Source: Paragyromitra xinjiangensis
Taxonomy: Eukaryota; Ascomycota; Pezizomycetes; Pezizales; Discinaceae
Direction: 5' to 3'
DNA: 64,000 nucleotides
Assembly: GCA_038503065.1 (NCBI GenBank)
Contig: JBCAMK010000006.1
Span: forward strand, 1,240,001-1,304,000
The translations under genes were made by a program, and so were the position numbers. Within the stretch, counting starts at the first letter, position 1. Every line of letters begins with the position of its first letter. The notes beneath the pieces are model-generated. The model did no database searches and was not told the DNA's origin. It saw nothing but the letters and a program-made list of their open reading frames with translations. Below, piece after piece: positions 55,560 to 64,000 of the stretch.

Positions 55560-55770
55560 CTATCCTCGCCGAGGGGCTAAGCGACATCATGGATCTCGCC
55601 GAGGACGCAACCCGTCCCTTTTCCTCAGCGAGGAGCCTTGACAAAGTCCTTTCCTCAGCAAGGAGCCGGACAAAGTCCTTTCCTCAGCGAGGAGCCTTGA
55701 CAAAGTCCTTTTCTCCGCGAGGAGTCTTGACAAAGCCCTTTCCTCGCCGATATGGGATGGTTTGAAGCTC
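55560..55770 (+). repeat. Imperfect tandem repeat, about 30-35 bp unit
   Basis: The word GACAAAGTCCTTTCCTCAGC followed by GAGGAGCC recurs about five times with small changes, framed by CTCGCCGAGG-like palindromic words. It begins right after the stop of the 54968 frame. The last codons of that frame (GCCAGCGAGGTCAGCGAGG) share the AGCGAGG word, so the repeat may have grown from the gene's 3' end. Confidence 0.75.
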
Positions 55771-55963
55771 TTCCTCGGCGAGATTATCTACATATCGCTC
55801 CTCTACAGTGCCTTGACTTTGCTTACTTTCAATGAGGCATTTCACTTGTATGCATTACTGCCGCTATTCGTCCTTTTCTAGATGCCTTGCGTCCTCTGGA
55901 AACAATATTCTATATCTAGCTAGCTATTGTACATTTCATAATCCGATATCCTTTGCGCTCCAG

Positions 55964-57697
55964 CTACTTAGGCCCTGCCTCATTTCTCCCGTCTTCAGCC
56001 TCAGTCTCCTCATCCTGTCGACCTTCAGCCTCAGTCTCCTCATCCTGACGACCCTCATCCTCTTCCAGCTCTATATTGTCTACTTCCTCTACCTCCTCAA
56101 CCGGCAAATCTACCTTTGAAGACTGTAGCCACGGTGATTGATCCTCCTCCGTATCCGAAATAACCTGGAAATCCAGGAAGTCATCTGCTGCTGGATCCTC
56201 GTATGCTTCCTCTGACTGCTGCAAGGCAGATGTCCGGAGATTGTTTGTCTTCTTTAGCAAGGCTTTAAGGTCCTCGACAATCTTAGCCTTATTCGCATCT
56301 GGAAGCTTATTCCATGTCCGTCGATGTCGCGTGTATAATGCTTGTAGACGATATTAGTCCCCAACCAGACGAGATACGGCATCAAGAATATACCTCTACA
56401 ATTGTCAGACTTAAACTCTAGAGGTCTGATCCATATGCCTGTCTGCCAACCTTGCAAAGAATGCCCGAGAGAGGTAGCTGCCAGAATAATAAACCTGTCG
56501 TTGATTGCAGGAAGAAAGTCAGGGTCTTTGTACCCCTTCTGCCGTTTACCTGTGAAGAATTTGTGGTCCACCAACAGTTTGATCTGGGGAGCTGCGAATC
56601 TCCAGCCACATATCTTAATGAATCAGCCGTAATTCGTCTGCATGAAGACGTTCCATGTACATACCTCATACTTCTTTGGATGGCAAACATATTGATCGTT
56701 TTCCAAAAGATACGCAACCTGAGCCTTGACTTCCTTCGTAGACAGCTTCTCAAGTCCGTATATCTTTAGCAGCCAACCCTTGATCTCTCCTGCCATATAT
56801 GACCGCGCCGTAGACTGCTTTTGCTTCAACTGGAAGAACAGTTAGTATATTGTGGACGAATTGCGGCATCTAGGAGACGTTATACGTTTGAAAGAACTCC
56901 TCCTCGGATCGAAATAAGCGTTAGATTATTCTCTTTGATGACTTTGTACCAAAGGTTCTCAACGTATTGATCATTTTTTGCTGGATCAATAAAAGGCTCG
57001 TTGAACCAAACATCATGACGTATTAAGTCGCCAGTTAAGTAAAATATTCGCCGCTCGTCACCTTCAAGACCTATGGCAGCTGTTGTACAGCTACGACGCC
57101 CGCTTGGAGTGACACTGACATTAGTAGACTCTGATCCGGTGAATGAAGTACCTGAAGTGACGGAATACGTCGGTGAGCAGCCACGATGCGTCGGTGTCAA
57201 GCATCCTCTTGGTGCTCGCATATCATGATGGTGAGAGGAAGATGGGTTATGCTTATCCCAAAATGTCAGTCAACAGAAAGAGCAGACTGCAGAGAGGTTT
57301 GATGACTTTACCAACTTTAAAAGCGATCGCCTCTTTGGAGTACGTTCATAATTATTCAAAGGTGAGGCAGGACGTTTTCCGGCAGCAATCTGACACGTTA
57401 CAGCCTCTGCCTCTTCCAAATAATCATCATCCGTCTCGCTATCGGAGTGGATGGGTTCAGTGATGGAGTCAATAGGGGAGCTAATAGGGGACGAGTCGCG
57501 TTGTCTTGATGATCGTGATGAAGCTTTAACCGGACGCGTTTCGTCCGATGGCTTCAATCGCGTTTCCTGCTCTAAACTTATCAGATATCGGCTTAGAATG
57601 AGGTTCATGATAGATTTGTTTGATACATACTGTTCTTCGTTGACTTCAGGCGTTGAGATGGTTGCTTTGAAGGGTTGCGAGTAGATTGGGTGGGCAT
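55964..57697 (-). CDS. DUF6532-like protein of unknown function
   Basis: Minus-strand gene. Firm exons are 57697-57631, 57571 to about 57312-57345, one ending at 56886, 56829-56665, 56613-56400 and 56340-55964. The second/third exon join (about 57345-57220) is unresolved. The order IRHDVWFNEPFIDP, SYMAGEIKGWLLKIYGLE, FAAPQIKLLVDHKFF, INDRFIILAATSL, LQGWQTG and TRHRRTWNKLP resembles the fungal DUF6532 family, recalled from general features and not searched. The N-terminus is basic/Ser-rich. The acidic C-terminus carries a doubled EGRQDEETEAE unit. DUF6532 genes are often multicopy in fungi and their function is unknown. Its neighbours are repeats, a Gly/Arg-tailed gene on the same strand and a Plavaka transposase, so it may be transposon cargo (inference). 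Confidence 0.6.
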
Positions 57698-58143
57698 GGT
57701 TGAATTATGAAGGGATATGAAGGGGCATATGCAGGAGGATGGAAAGGACGGAAGGCAGCTGCAGTAGGATGTAAAAAGGCTGGTAAGAGCATATTTTCCC
57801 CGGCCTAGCGCGCATCAACCCAACTGACTCAGCAAATATTTACGCAACGCTTCACAACACCAAGAACCAAAGATCACCAAAATCGCTATTGATTGTAGAA
57901 TATACTAAGACTAAGAATAGAGATATATAAAACCCAAAGAAAAGAGATAAACCATAGAATAACCAAAATAAGACGAATATAGTCCCCCAGCAGCCAAAAT
58001 CCAAAACCTACCCCCCTATACCCGCAGCGGAACGATCTAAGAATAATGAAACAGAACCCCCCCAAAGCCAAAGGAAACCCAAAAAATAGAGATAAACAAA
58101 TAAAGACGAAAAAAGAAACCCCCCAGCCGAATACCGTCCGTAT
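57698..58143. other. Spacer between the two minus-strand genes
   Basis: Promoter side of the DUF6532-like gene and 3' flank of the next. A/C-rich near 57880-58140. No gene. Confidence 0.35.
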
Positions 58144-59598
58144 CTAACCTCCACGCCCACGCCCACGCCCACGACCACCACGACCACCACCATGAGCACC
58201 ACCTCTTCCTCCACGCCCAGCACCAGCACCAGCACCAGCGCCAGCACCACCAGGTGGCACCCCCGCTGCAACCTGGCGACGAACTACCCACTCCAAAAGC
58301 AATCTGACCCTACACTCTGCAGGGGTTTCCGGGTGATTCAAGCCCACGGGGCCAAAGGGGACGGGATTCGGTGGAATAGCTCCTCCAGCGGCAGTAGCAG
58401 CAGTGACCTCAGGACCATCAGCCCAAGCATCATCAGATTCCATTTGGTTTTCTGCTTTAGCCGCAGTCTGTCGAGCAGGGGTAATTCCCGGATACCAGCC
58501 ATCTTCATGCTCAGAAAGGACGTTCTCCGGCCCATATCTGCCGCGAGCAATCACCTCATAGTGCCTAAGCATAGCTTGCTGGCGGTCCCTCCTGGCGCGA
58601 ACCATATTCATCCTCCTCTCGATACCATCCCGGGTTTTGGGCATACGCTTCCTCCAGGTTGCTTGGTCCTTTCCATGGCTATCATCCTCTGAATCTGACG
58701 GAGGATCGAATATATCGAATGGTGGACGATACTCCAGCTCTATCAGTTGAGGACGACCGCTGGGAGGCGGCGTATTTGGTCTGGCATCCGTCTCCTCGCG
58801 GTATAGCTCAACGATACAGGTAATGAGGGCGGCACTGCTGATAGCCAACCAGCCCTGGACCTGCTGGTCGTCAAACAGCTCCGTGATATCAATGCCATCA
58901 GGTCTGCCATCAGCAGCTCCGGCCGGAGGGCCAGCTAAACCGCCGTATAATGTCCTTATGGATCTGCCCCGCGGCAGGGCACGAGCTGCAATAGCATACA
59001 GCGAGATGAGGGTGGGATTATCGACATATCCAACGTATGCCCGGTTCGAAGCATGGTTCCAGGCATATGGCACATGGGGAGCTGCAATTGGCCCAGCAGG
59101 GGTTTGAGCCGTTGGATCTATGGTAATGAATCGTACTGCCTTCGGAGGGAAAGCCAGGGGTGCAGTTGGGCCTGCCGCAATGACAGGACCTGCTCCGGGC
59201 ACTGCAGAGGGGCCAGCAACGCCTAAAATAAAGACAATATTAGTACACAAACAGACGAATACCGTCCTAGATCATTACTTACTGATATCTTCTCCCAAAT
59301 CGTCGCCAAGGCCTTTCAATCCTTCCCGGACCTTCTTCATACAATCCTGGACCATAGATTCCAGGGCAGCGTGGAAATTCTTATGCGGATTATTCCGCGT
59401 ATTATGCGTAGCTTGGTACTTCGGCAGCTGAGCGACGAGATTCGGATGCTGCATGGTGTAGTCCAGCAGCTCTTGATATCTAGGGTTTTTGGTATAGAAA
59501 ACCCTATTCGTAGTAGCCCAAGCGCTGACATACTTCCGGACGGCGATGCACTGTGCATTCTCGAGCGAGAGGTGGACCTTCCACTCAGCGGTCTTCAT
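58144..59598 (-). CDS. Uncharacterised protein with Gly/Arg-rich (RGG) tail
   Basis: Two exons, 59598-59283 and 59222-58144, joined by a 60-nt GTAAGT...TTTTAG intron (phase 1), giving 464 residues. The N-terminal part (EWKVHLSLENAQCIAVRKYV, NPRYQELLDYTM) is mixed helical. An Ala/Gly/Pro-rich linker follows, then a middle segment (ITELFDDQQVQGWLAISSAALITCIVELY) and a basic helix (RRMNMVRARRDRQQAMLRHYE). The last 30 residues are Gly/Arg repeats of RGG/GRG type, which usually bind RNA. No family was recognised. It lies on the same strand as the DUF6532-like gene and beside a Plavaka transposase. Its leader shares a GACGAATTGCGGCA word (sense strand TGCCGCAATTCGTC) with an intron of that gene. 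Possibly transposon-borne (inference). Confidence 0.65.
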
Positions 59599-60412
59599 TG
59601 TGATGTTTGTAGAGGCTGTTTAACGTTTTTATAGAGACGAATTGCGGCAGATTATAGGATATTGCTGACGTTTGGTAGTAAGGCGTAGGATCGCGGAGAT
59701 AGAGCAGTGAATAGAGAATAGAGAATAGAGAATAGAGAATAGAATATATAGTAAAGTATGGAGTTGAAGCGGATCATGGTGGGCTAATGAGGGGTCGATA
59801 GCTGCTGCTCTTATAGGGAAACAAACTTATCAAGTTGGTCAGTATGTGATGTATATCAAAGCGCTCGGGGCCTCCCAAACCTTCACATGATTAGACGAAG
59901 CCGAGCTTGATATAGACGATATCCGTCACTTTTAGCGTTAAAACGAGTGTAATTCTGCACAAACAAAATGGGTCTTTGTGGTGTTTTCATGTTGATTAGG
60001 CCTGAATCGAGCTCTCATTGTCCTTCAGATTTCGAGTGACATCTTGTGAACTAGTGTGGCAGTTGTTTCGGAATAATGCCAAGACGGAGGTTGCCATGCC
60101 GTATCCCGTCCTTTAGATGTCTCAGCGCATCCCCAGCCCCCTCTCTGCCGCCTGATTCCAGCCTTCTTGTTTATTTTAGGAGTATTGTGCCGTGTAATGA
60201 GGTCATGTTTCGCCTCAGTTAGCTTGAAACGTCCTAGTGCAAAACTAATAAGCAAGGTTTAGCCTTGTCCCTGGCCCTGAATGCCAAGCATAGCTCCTGA
60301 CAGGAACGCGCCTGATGTTTACCTTCAAACTGCCAGCAGCATATCGAAATACCATTATTTGGAGCCTAAGCAAAACCTTCTCCTGACGAGATTCGTCCTT
60401 TCCTAGTCAACC
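59599..60412. other. Divergent region before the Plavaka transposase
   Basis: Promoter of the RGG-tailed gene and left flank of the transposase. Contains the 7-bp tandem at 59709. No gene recognised. Confidence 0.4.
59709..59743 (+). repeat. 7-bp tandem repeat (GAATAGA), five copies
   Basis: GAATAGA repeated head to tail five times with the last copy slightly shortened, followed by ATATA. Located about 110-145 bp upstream of the RGG-tailed gene's ATG on its promoter side. Confidence 0.85.
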
Positions 60413-62476
60413 ATGCCTTCCGCCTGTCCTCACTGTCGCTTGCAATTCAAGTATGGAGGAGCTCTTCAAAATCACCTTTCAAAGAAGCACCCGAATATGC
60501 GGCGTACTATTCATCCTTTATCAGACGAAGATAAGGATTTTGGAGACGAAATTCAGCTTTTAGATATAGCTCTGCCAGATTCCGATGGAGAGTCTGACTA
60601 CGAAAGTCTATCAGAACCAGATACGGAGGATGATGAGATCGAGGAAGTGAAGGAAGGGACAACTAGTACCTTTCCTGACGCGGGAAAGCCCATAGGGGAC
60701 GCGGAGAAGCCATTATACGACGAATTACAACCTTGGTGGCCTTTTGATACAAAGAACGACTTCAAATTGGCTCGTTGGTTCATTCAAAGCGGTACTTCAA
60801 GAGACCAAATTAATCAGTTCTTTGCCAACAAATTAGGTTGCGAAAGCTCGTTTACCTCCAGCCATACTCTAATGCAAAAAGTGGACCAAATGGAATCAGG
60901 GCTTGGATGGTCGAGTTGGAAAAGCGGTGAGGTTGACTTTGACAGCCAGGAGGAGGACAATGAAGAGGAGGGACCGGATGAATTGCAGCCTAGATCAGAT
61001 AGCGCACCCTTTTACTACCGTGATATTGTGGCTTGTGTTGCATATCTATTAGCTCAACCTTGCTACAATAGTGATATGGTATACGCACCGATTAGGGAGG
61101 CCAATAGTGAGGGGCACAGAATGTATTCGGAGATGCATACAGCTGATTGGTGGTGGGATATTCAGGTTCGTCCTTTTTGATCGAGGATTCGTCTACCTGC
61201 TGACTTAACTCGTCCTTTTTGGTAATAGGAGGAGCTGCCTCGTGGGTCAACTGTCGTTCCAGTAATTCTCTCATCCAACGAAACTCACCTCACAAATTTC
61301 TCCGGGGACAAGAAAGTGTGGCCAGTATATATGACCATAGGCAATATTATCTCACGGACGCGAAACAGCCCTTCTATGCATGCAAACGTCCTTATAGCGC
61401 TGCTTCCCGTCCCTCCAAAGTTTTCTGGATCCAAGAGAAGGGATGATATGCTCCGGAAGCGAAGTCATGCTATTCTCAAGGAGGTCCTAGAATTGATTTT
61501 GGAGCCATTGGAGGAGGCTGGTAAAGGTTTACCAATAGACTGCGGGGACGGAAAACGGCGCCAGTGCTTCCCTATACTCTCTGCTTGGATTGCGGACCAT
61601 AAAGAGAACATGACGCTGCACAATATTGTCGGCAACCTATGCCCTTTTTGCGAAGAAGACGAATCCCGGCTGGGAGATCTTCAATCTTGTCCGGCAAGCA
61701 TTCGGGATCATACTGCTTATATCAAACTTTTTGAGGAGTACGAGGCAGGGAATGACGAGGCTGGGAATGAACTTGAGGAAAGGGGGGTTAAGCTGACGCG
61801 GGGCGTCTTGTGGGATCTTCCATTCGTCCAATGCAGTGACTTACCCAAGCCAGACCTCCTACATGTCGTATATCTAGGGATCTTCGTTCATTTGATGGGA
61901 TGGTTGATGGCTTTTCTGAAGAAGCATGGTCGAAAGGAGCAGTTCGATGGGATTTGGAAGTCCCTTCCTCCATATCCTGGGTTTGTTGCCCCGAATAAGG
62001 AGTATAGCCAAATCAGTCAATGGCAAGGGAAAGAGATGCGGCGTCTAATCCGGATCCTTTTACCCTGCTTAGCAGCCGCACTTCGTCGCCCATCGGACAA
62101 ACAGTGTCCGGAGTTTGATAAAGCAATCAGCTGTGTCCGGAATTTGGTGGATTTCGCATTGATGGCTCAGTATAGAAGCCATACTAGGGAGTCCCTTGAT
62201 TGGATGGATAAGTACTAGAAGAACTTTCATGCAGACAAAGAGGTATTCCTACCTTTTCGAGGCGGAAAAGGGACGAAATGCGGCAGTTGAGCACTCGCAA
62301 CACAGTTGCGGGCTGAATATCAAAAAGAGCTTGCTGCAGAGAAGGGACTTTCTAAAGCTGCACGCCGTCACCAGGAAGCCGAAAATCGTCTTGCTATTCA
62401 GGGAGAGGTGGAGCAGTTCTCTAGGGAAAACGCCGACTTCAACTTTCCTAAGATTCACCTGTTAACCCACTTCCAG
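60413..62476 (+). pseudogene. Plavaka-type transposase (CMC/EnSpm-like), broken and 3'-truncated
   Basis: ATG at 60413; a C2H2 finger opens the protein (CPHCRLQFKYGGALQNHLSKKH). Exon 1 runs to 61165; intron 61166-61228 (GTTCGT...AATAG); exon 2 starts at 61229. Family blocks follow: WWPFDTKNDFKLARWFIQSG, ILSSNETHLTNFSGDKKVWP, VYMTIGNI, CPFCEEDE, LPKPDLLHVVYLGIFVHLM and, after the breaks, DADFNFPKIHL-like sequence (NADFNFPKIHLLTHF). Breaks: an in-frame TAG at 62216-62218, a second stop and frame change near 62285-62305, then loss of the rest at about 62476, where a LINE 3' tail begins. Plavaka elements are common in Basidiomycota and some Ascomycota. Confident in the family; the copy cannot make a full transposase. 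Confidence 0.82.
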
Positions 62477-64000
62477 GCTCACGTTTATTTATTTATTTAT
62501 TGTTCATACTCACATGCATCCGAATCGGATATGGCGTACAATAAGAGAAAACCCAACAGGAATGAAAAAAAAAAAAACAAAAACAAACTAACTAAATCCT
62601 CCACCAGTTCCATCTCAGCCTCTCTCAGGCTTGTCGTCAGTTGATATGATAAGGAAAGACAAGTGACTACCCGAAGATCTCAACCTGTTCCTTTTTCCTT
62701 CACCATCGCATGTTTTGTGCCTATAGCACTCCTTCCACTGAGTCCTAAGACCCCTGAAGGCTGGTTGAATCATAACAGGTAGGGGAAAACTTAAACAACC
62801 ATGCGATCCTGACGTTCGCTGGCTCTAAGTCTTGCTTGGGTGAGTGTGAGGCAACCAGAGAAGTTACCACGATGCTGTTCGTTACAGTTCTTGCAACGGA
62901 TGATAGTGTGGAGGCAGGGAGCTCCCTTGATGGTGCAAGAGGAGGTTGCGCAAGAGTGAGAGGATGCTGTATGTGGCCCAGCGCAGATGTTGCAGTAAGG
63001 GGTTTTGCTGGTACAGCGTTGTTGTGGGTGGCCAAAGGCCAGGCAGGTAGTGCATTGGGTGTCTGGCCCAAAGCGAAGGTATTTGGTGACTTTGTGACGA
63101 AGTCCAAACATGGAGAGCCCTCTCTCAAGGGCAGTGGTGGCAGGCTGCTTCCCCACAATGGTAAGAACCATGGAGGATGCCTGTTTCCCCTCTCTCTGCT
63201 CAGGTCTAGTGAGCCAGCGGGGGTCGCAGAGTAGGGTGGTGCCTGGGTTAAACTGCTCAACCTCAGACCTGATCTGCTGGAATCCCTCTTTGCCAGAGGG
63301 GATGGAGGTGGGAACGTTGTGCACAACAACTTGGGTCAGGACTGCTTCCTTCTCCATGCTGGTGGCATTGGGAATGGTGGTGCGAACAACTTCCTCAAGC
63401 TTCTGTCTTTGCTTAAGGAGGGAGTCGGAGGTGGTGGAGGTGACAGCAATGAGCTGCACATGATGGGCAGGAGTGAATCGCACTTCTGCAATCAATGGCC
63501 TTTCCAGGGCAGCATTGACTGCATTGCAAATGAGGAGTGGGGTGATGTCATCAGGGATGGGTAGACCATTCCTGGTAATGATGAGGGTTCTGTCGCGTTT
63601 GGGAGGCGCTGTGGGTTGTTTGGGAGGCTTGGAGGCCTTGTTGGCGGGTCTGGAAGCCTTTTTAGAGGCAACCTGAGCCCAGGAGGTGGTGGCTGGTGGG
63701 GGAGCAGATGCTGGAGGTAGGGGGAGGTTGGCAGAAGTCAGAATGGTTGTGAGGGTCCGCTTCTGTTCAAGGTCTGCAACCTTGGAGGTGAGGGTAGCCA
63801 CCTTTTCCACTAGAGCTGGGTCGTTGTGGAAGGTAGGGGCTGGTGGTGGGGTGAGGATGGCTTTTTCAAGCTGTTTGACGTGTTTGGTGAGTGCTTTGAT
63901 GAGCCTGTTCTGCTCATCCATCACTGCAAAGAGGGAAGGGTTGTAGTTTTCCCCAGTGCCAATGGCACCAAGGCGATCTAGATTGCTGTTGCTGTCATCC
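62477..64000 (-). mobile_element. LINE retrotransposon 3' part (Tad1-like), ORF1 but no ORF2, nested in the Plavaka copy
   Basis: Runs right to left. Its 3' end is marked on the minus strand by four TAAA units (62484-62502), a typical LINE tail, directly abutting the truncated transposase. Between the ORF1 stop at 62791 and the tail are only about 300 nt, with no endonuclease or reverse-transcriptase coding. The 5' end lies beyond the window. A T-rich run (62566-62580 on the complementary view) sits inside this 3' segment. Confidence 0.7.
62791..64000 (-). CDS. LINE ORF1 protein with zinc knuckles (partial)
   Basis: Minus-strand frame open from the window edge (64000) to the TAA at 62791, about 400 codons seen; the start is outside. 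The first ATG visible is near 63921, but the frame continues upstream of it (DDSNSNLDRLGAIG...). Order: a coiled coil (LIKALTKHVKQLEKAI), Pro/Ala/Lys-rich linker, an RRM-like middle (LIITRNGLPIPDD to LTQVVVHNVP), then Cys/His knuckles at the C-terminus (CTTCLAFGHPQQRC, CNICAGPH, CKNCNEQH). This is the normal layout of ORF1 nucleic-acid chaperones of Tad/I-type LINEs, which coat the element RNA. No internal stop or frameshift seen. Confidence 0.85.
   Translation of the reverse strand, partial: DDSNSNLDRLGAIGTGENYNPSLFAVMDEQNRLIKALTKHVKQLEKAILTPPPAPTFHNDPALVEKVATLTSKVADLEQKRTLTTILTSANLPLPPASAPPPATTSWAQVASKKASRPANKASKPPKQPTAPPKRDRTLIITRNGLPIPDDITPLLICNAVNAALERPLIAEVRFTPAHHVQLIAVTSTTSDSLLKQRQKLEEVVRTTIPNATSMEKEAVLTQVVVHNVPTSIPSGKEGFQQIRSEVEQFNPGTTLLCDPRWLTRPEQREGKQASSMVLTIVGKQPATTALERGLSMFGLRHKVTKYLRFGPDTQCTTCLAFGHPQQRCTSKTPYCNICAGPHTASSHSCATSSCTIKGAPCLHTIIRCKNCNEQHRGNFSGCLTLTQARLRASERQDRMVV

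Noticed and set aside
58192..58692. Plus-strand frame of 166 codons at the Gly/Arg tail
   Set aside because: Antisense shadow of the RGG-tail gene; Ser/Thr repeats result from reading GC-rich Gly/Arg codons on the other strand.
62745..63329. Second long minus-strand frame beside LINE ORF1
   Set aside because: A shadow frame of ORF1; it lacks the zinc knuckles and any reverse-transcriptase motif, so it is not ORF2.
1..64000. CRISPR arrays, bacterial operons, secondary-metabolite cluster
   Set aside because: Nothing of the kind is present. Genes are eukaryotic and intron-bearing, and neighbouring genes do not belong to one biosynthetic pathway.

Overview
This is a gene-rich stretch of a filamentous ascomycete chromosome. 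The evidence is intron-rich genes with short (about 47-160 nt) GT-AG introns, GCN4/CPC1-type general amino-acid control, a fungal Cch1 calcium channel, a Kin1-type kinase and several other fungal families. Pezizomycotina fits best. An early-diverging class such as Pezizomycetes is possible, but the sequence alone does not prove it. Coding coordinates below span first to last coding base. Exons were rebuilt by hand from splice signals, reading-frame phase and recalled family similarity; nothing was searched against a database.

From 1 to 51 kb the window holds ordinary conserved genes separated by 1-3.6 kb spacers. In order they are: cpc-1/GCN4 bZIP regulator (+) with two upstream ORFs and a long non-AUG frame extension; CAF40/CNOT9 (-); KIN1/KIN2 kinase (-); GPATCH1-type G-patch splicing factor (+); a PHD-finger chromatin protein (+) with an 11-nt microexon; a Ste11-like HMG-box regulator (+); GINS subunit PSF1 (+); a SulP/STAS/cNMP transporter of the yeast YGR125W type (+); an acidic PH-domain protein (+); and the 24-exon CCH1 calcium channel (+) with a 13-nt microexon. 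They do not form one pathway. They are housekeeping or regulatory genes: translation control, mRNA decay, polarity kinase, splicing, chromatin, replication, transport and calcium entry. The spacers at 24.8-28.2, 36.5-38.9 and 40.9-43.5 kb carry small terminal-inverted-repeat (MITE-like) elements and decayed copies of one another.

From about 52 kb the character changes to repeats and mobile DNA. In order there are: a Tc1/mariner transposase fragment, an 11-bp minisatellite, a larger 12-bp-based satellite, a lineage-specific coiled-coil protein followed by a tandem repeat, a DUF6532-like gene, a Gly/Arg-tailed gene of unknown function, a broken Plavaka-type (CMC/EnSpm-like) transposase, and a LINE on the minus strand that ends in a (TAAA)n tail inside that transposase and runs off the right edge. 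The LINE carries ORF1 (zinc knuckles) but no ORF2 before its tail.

The points most worth a second look are the cpc-1 leader, the microexons and stop-free introns, the ORF1-only LINE nested in the Plavaka copy, and the two uncharacterised genes at 56-59.6 kb.
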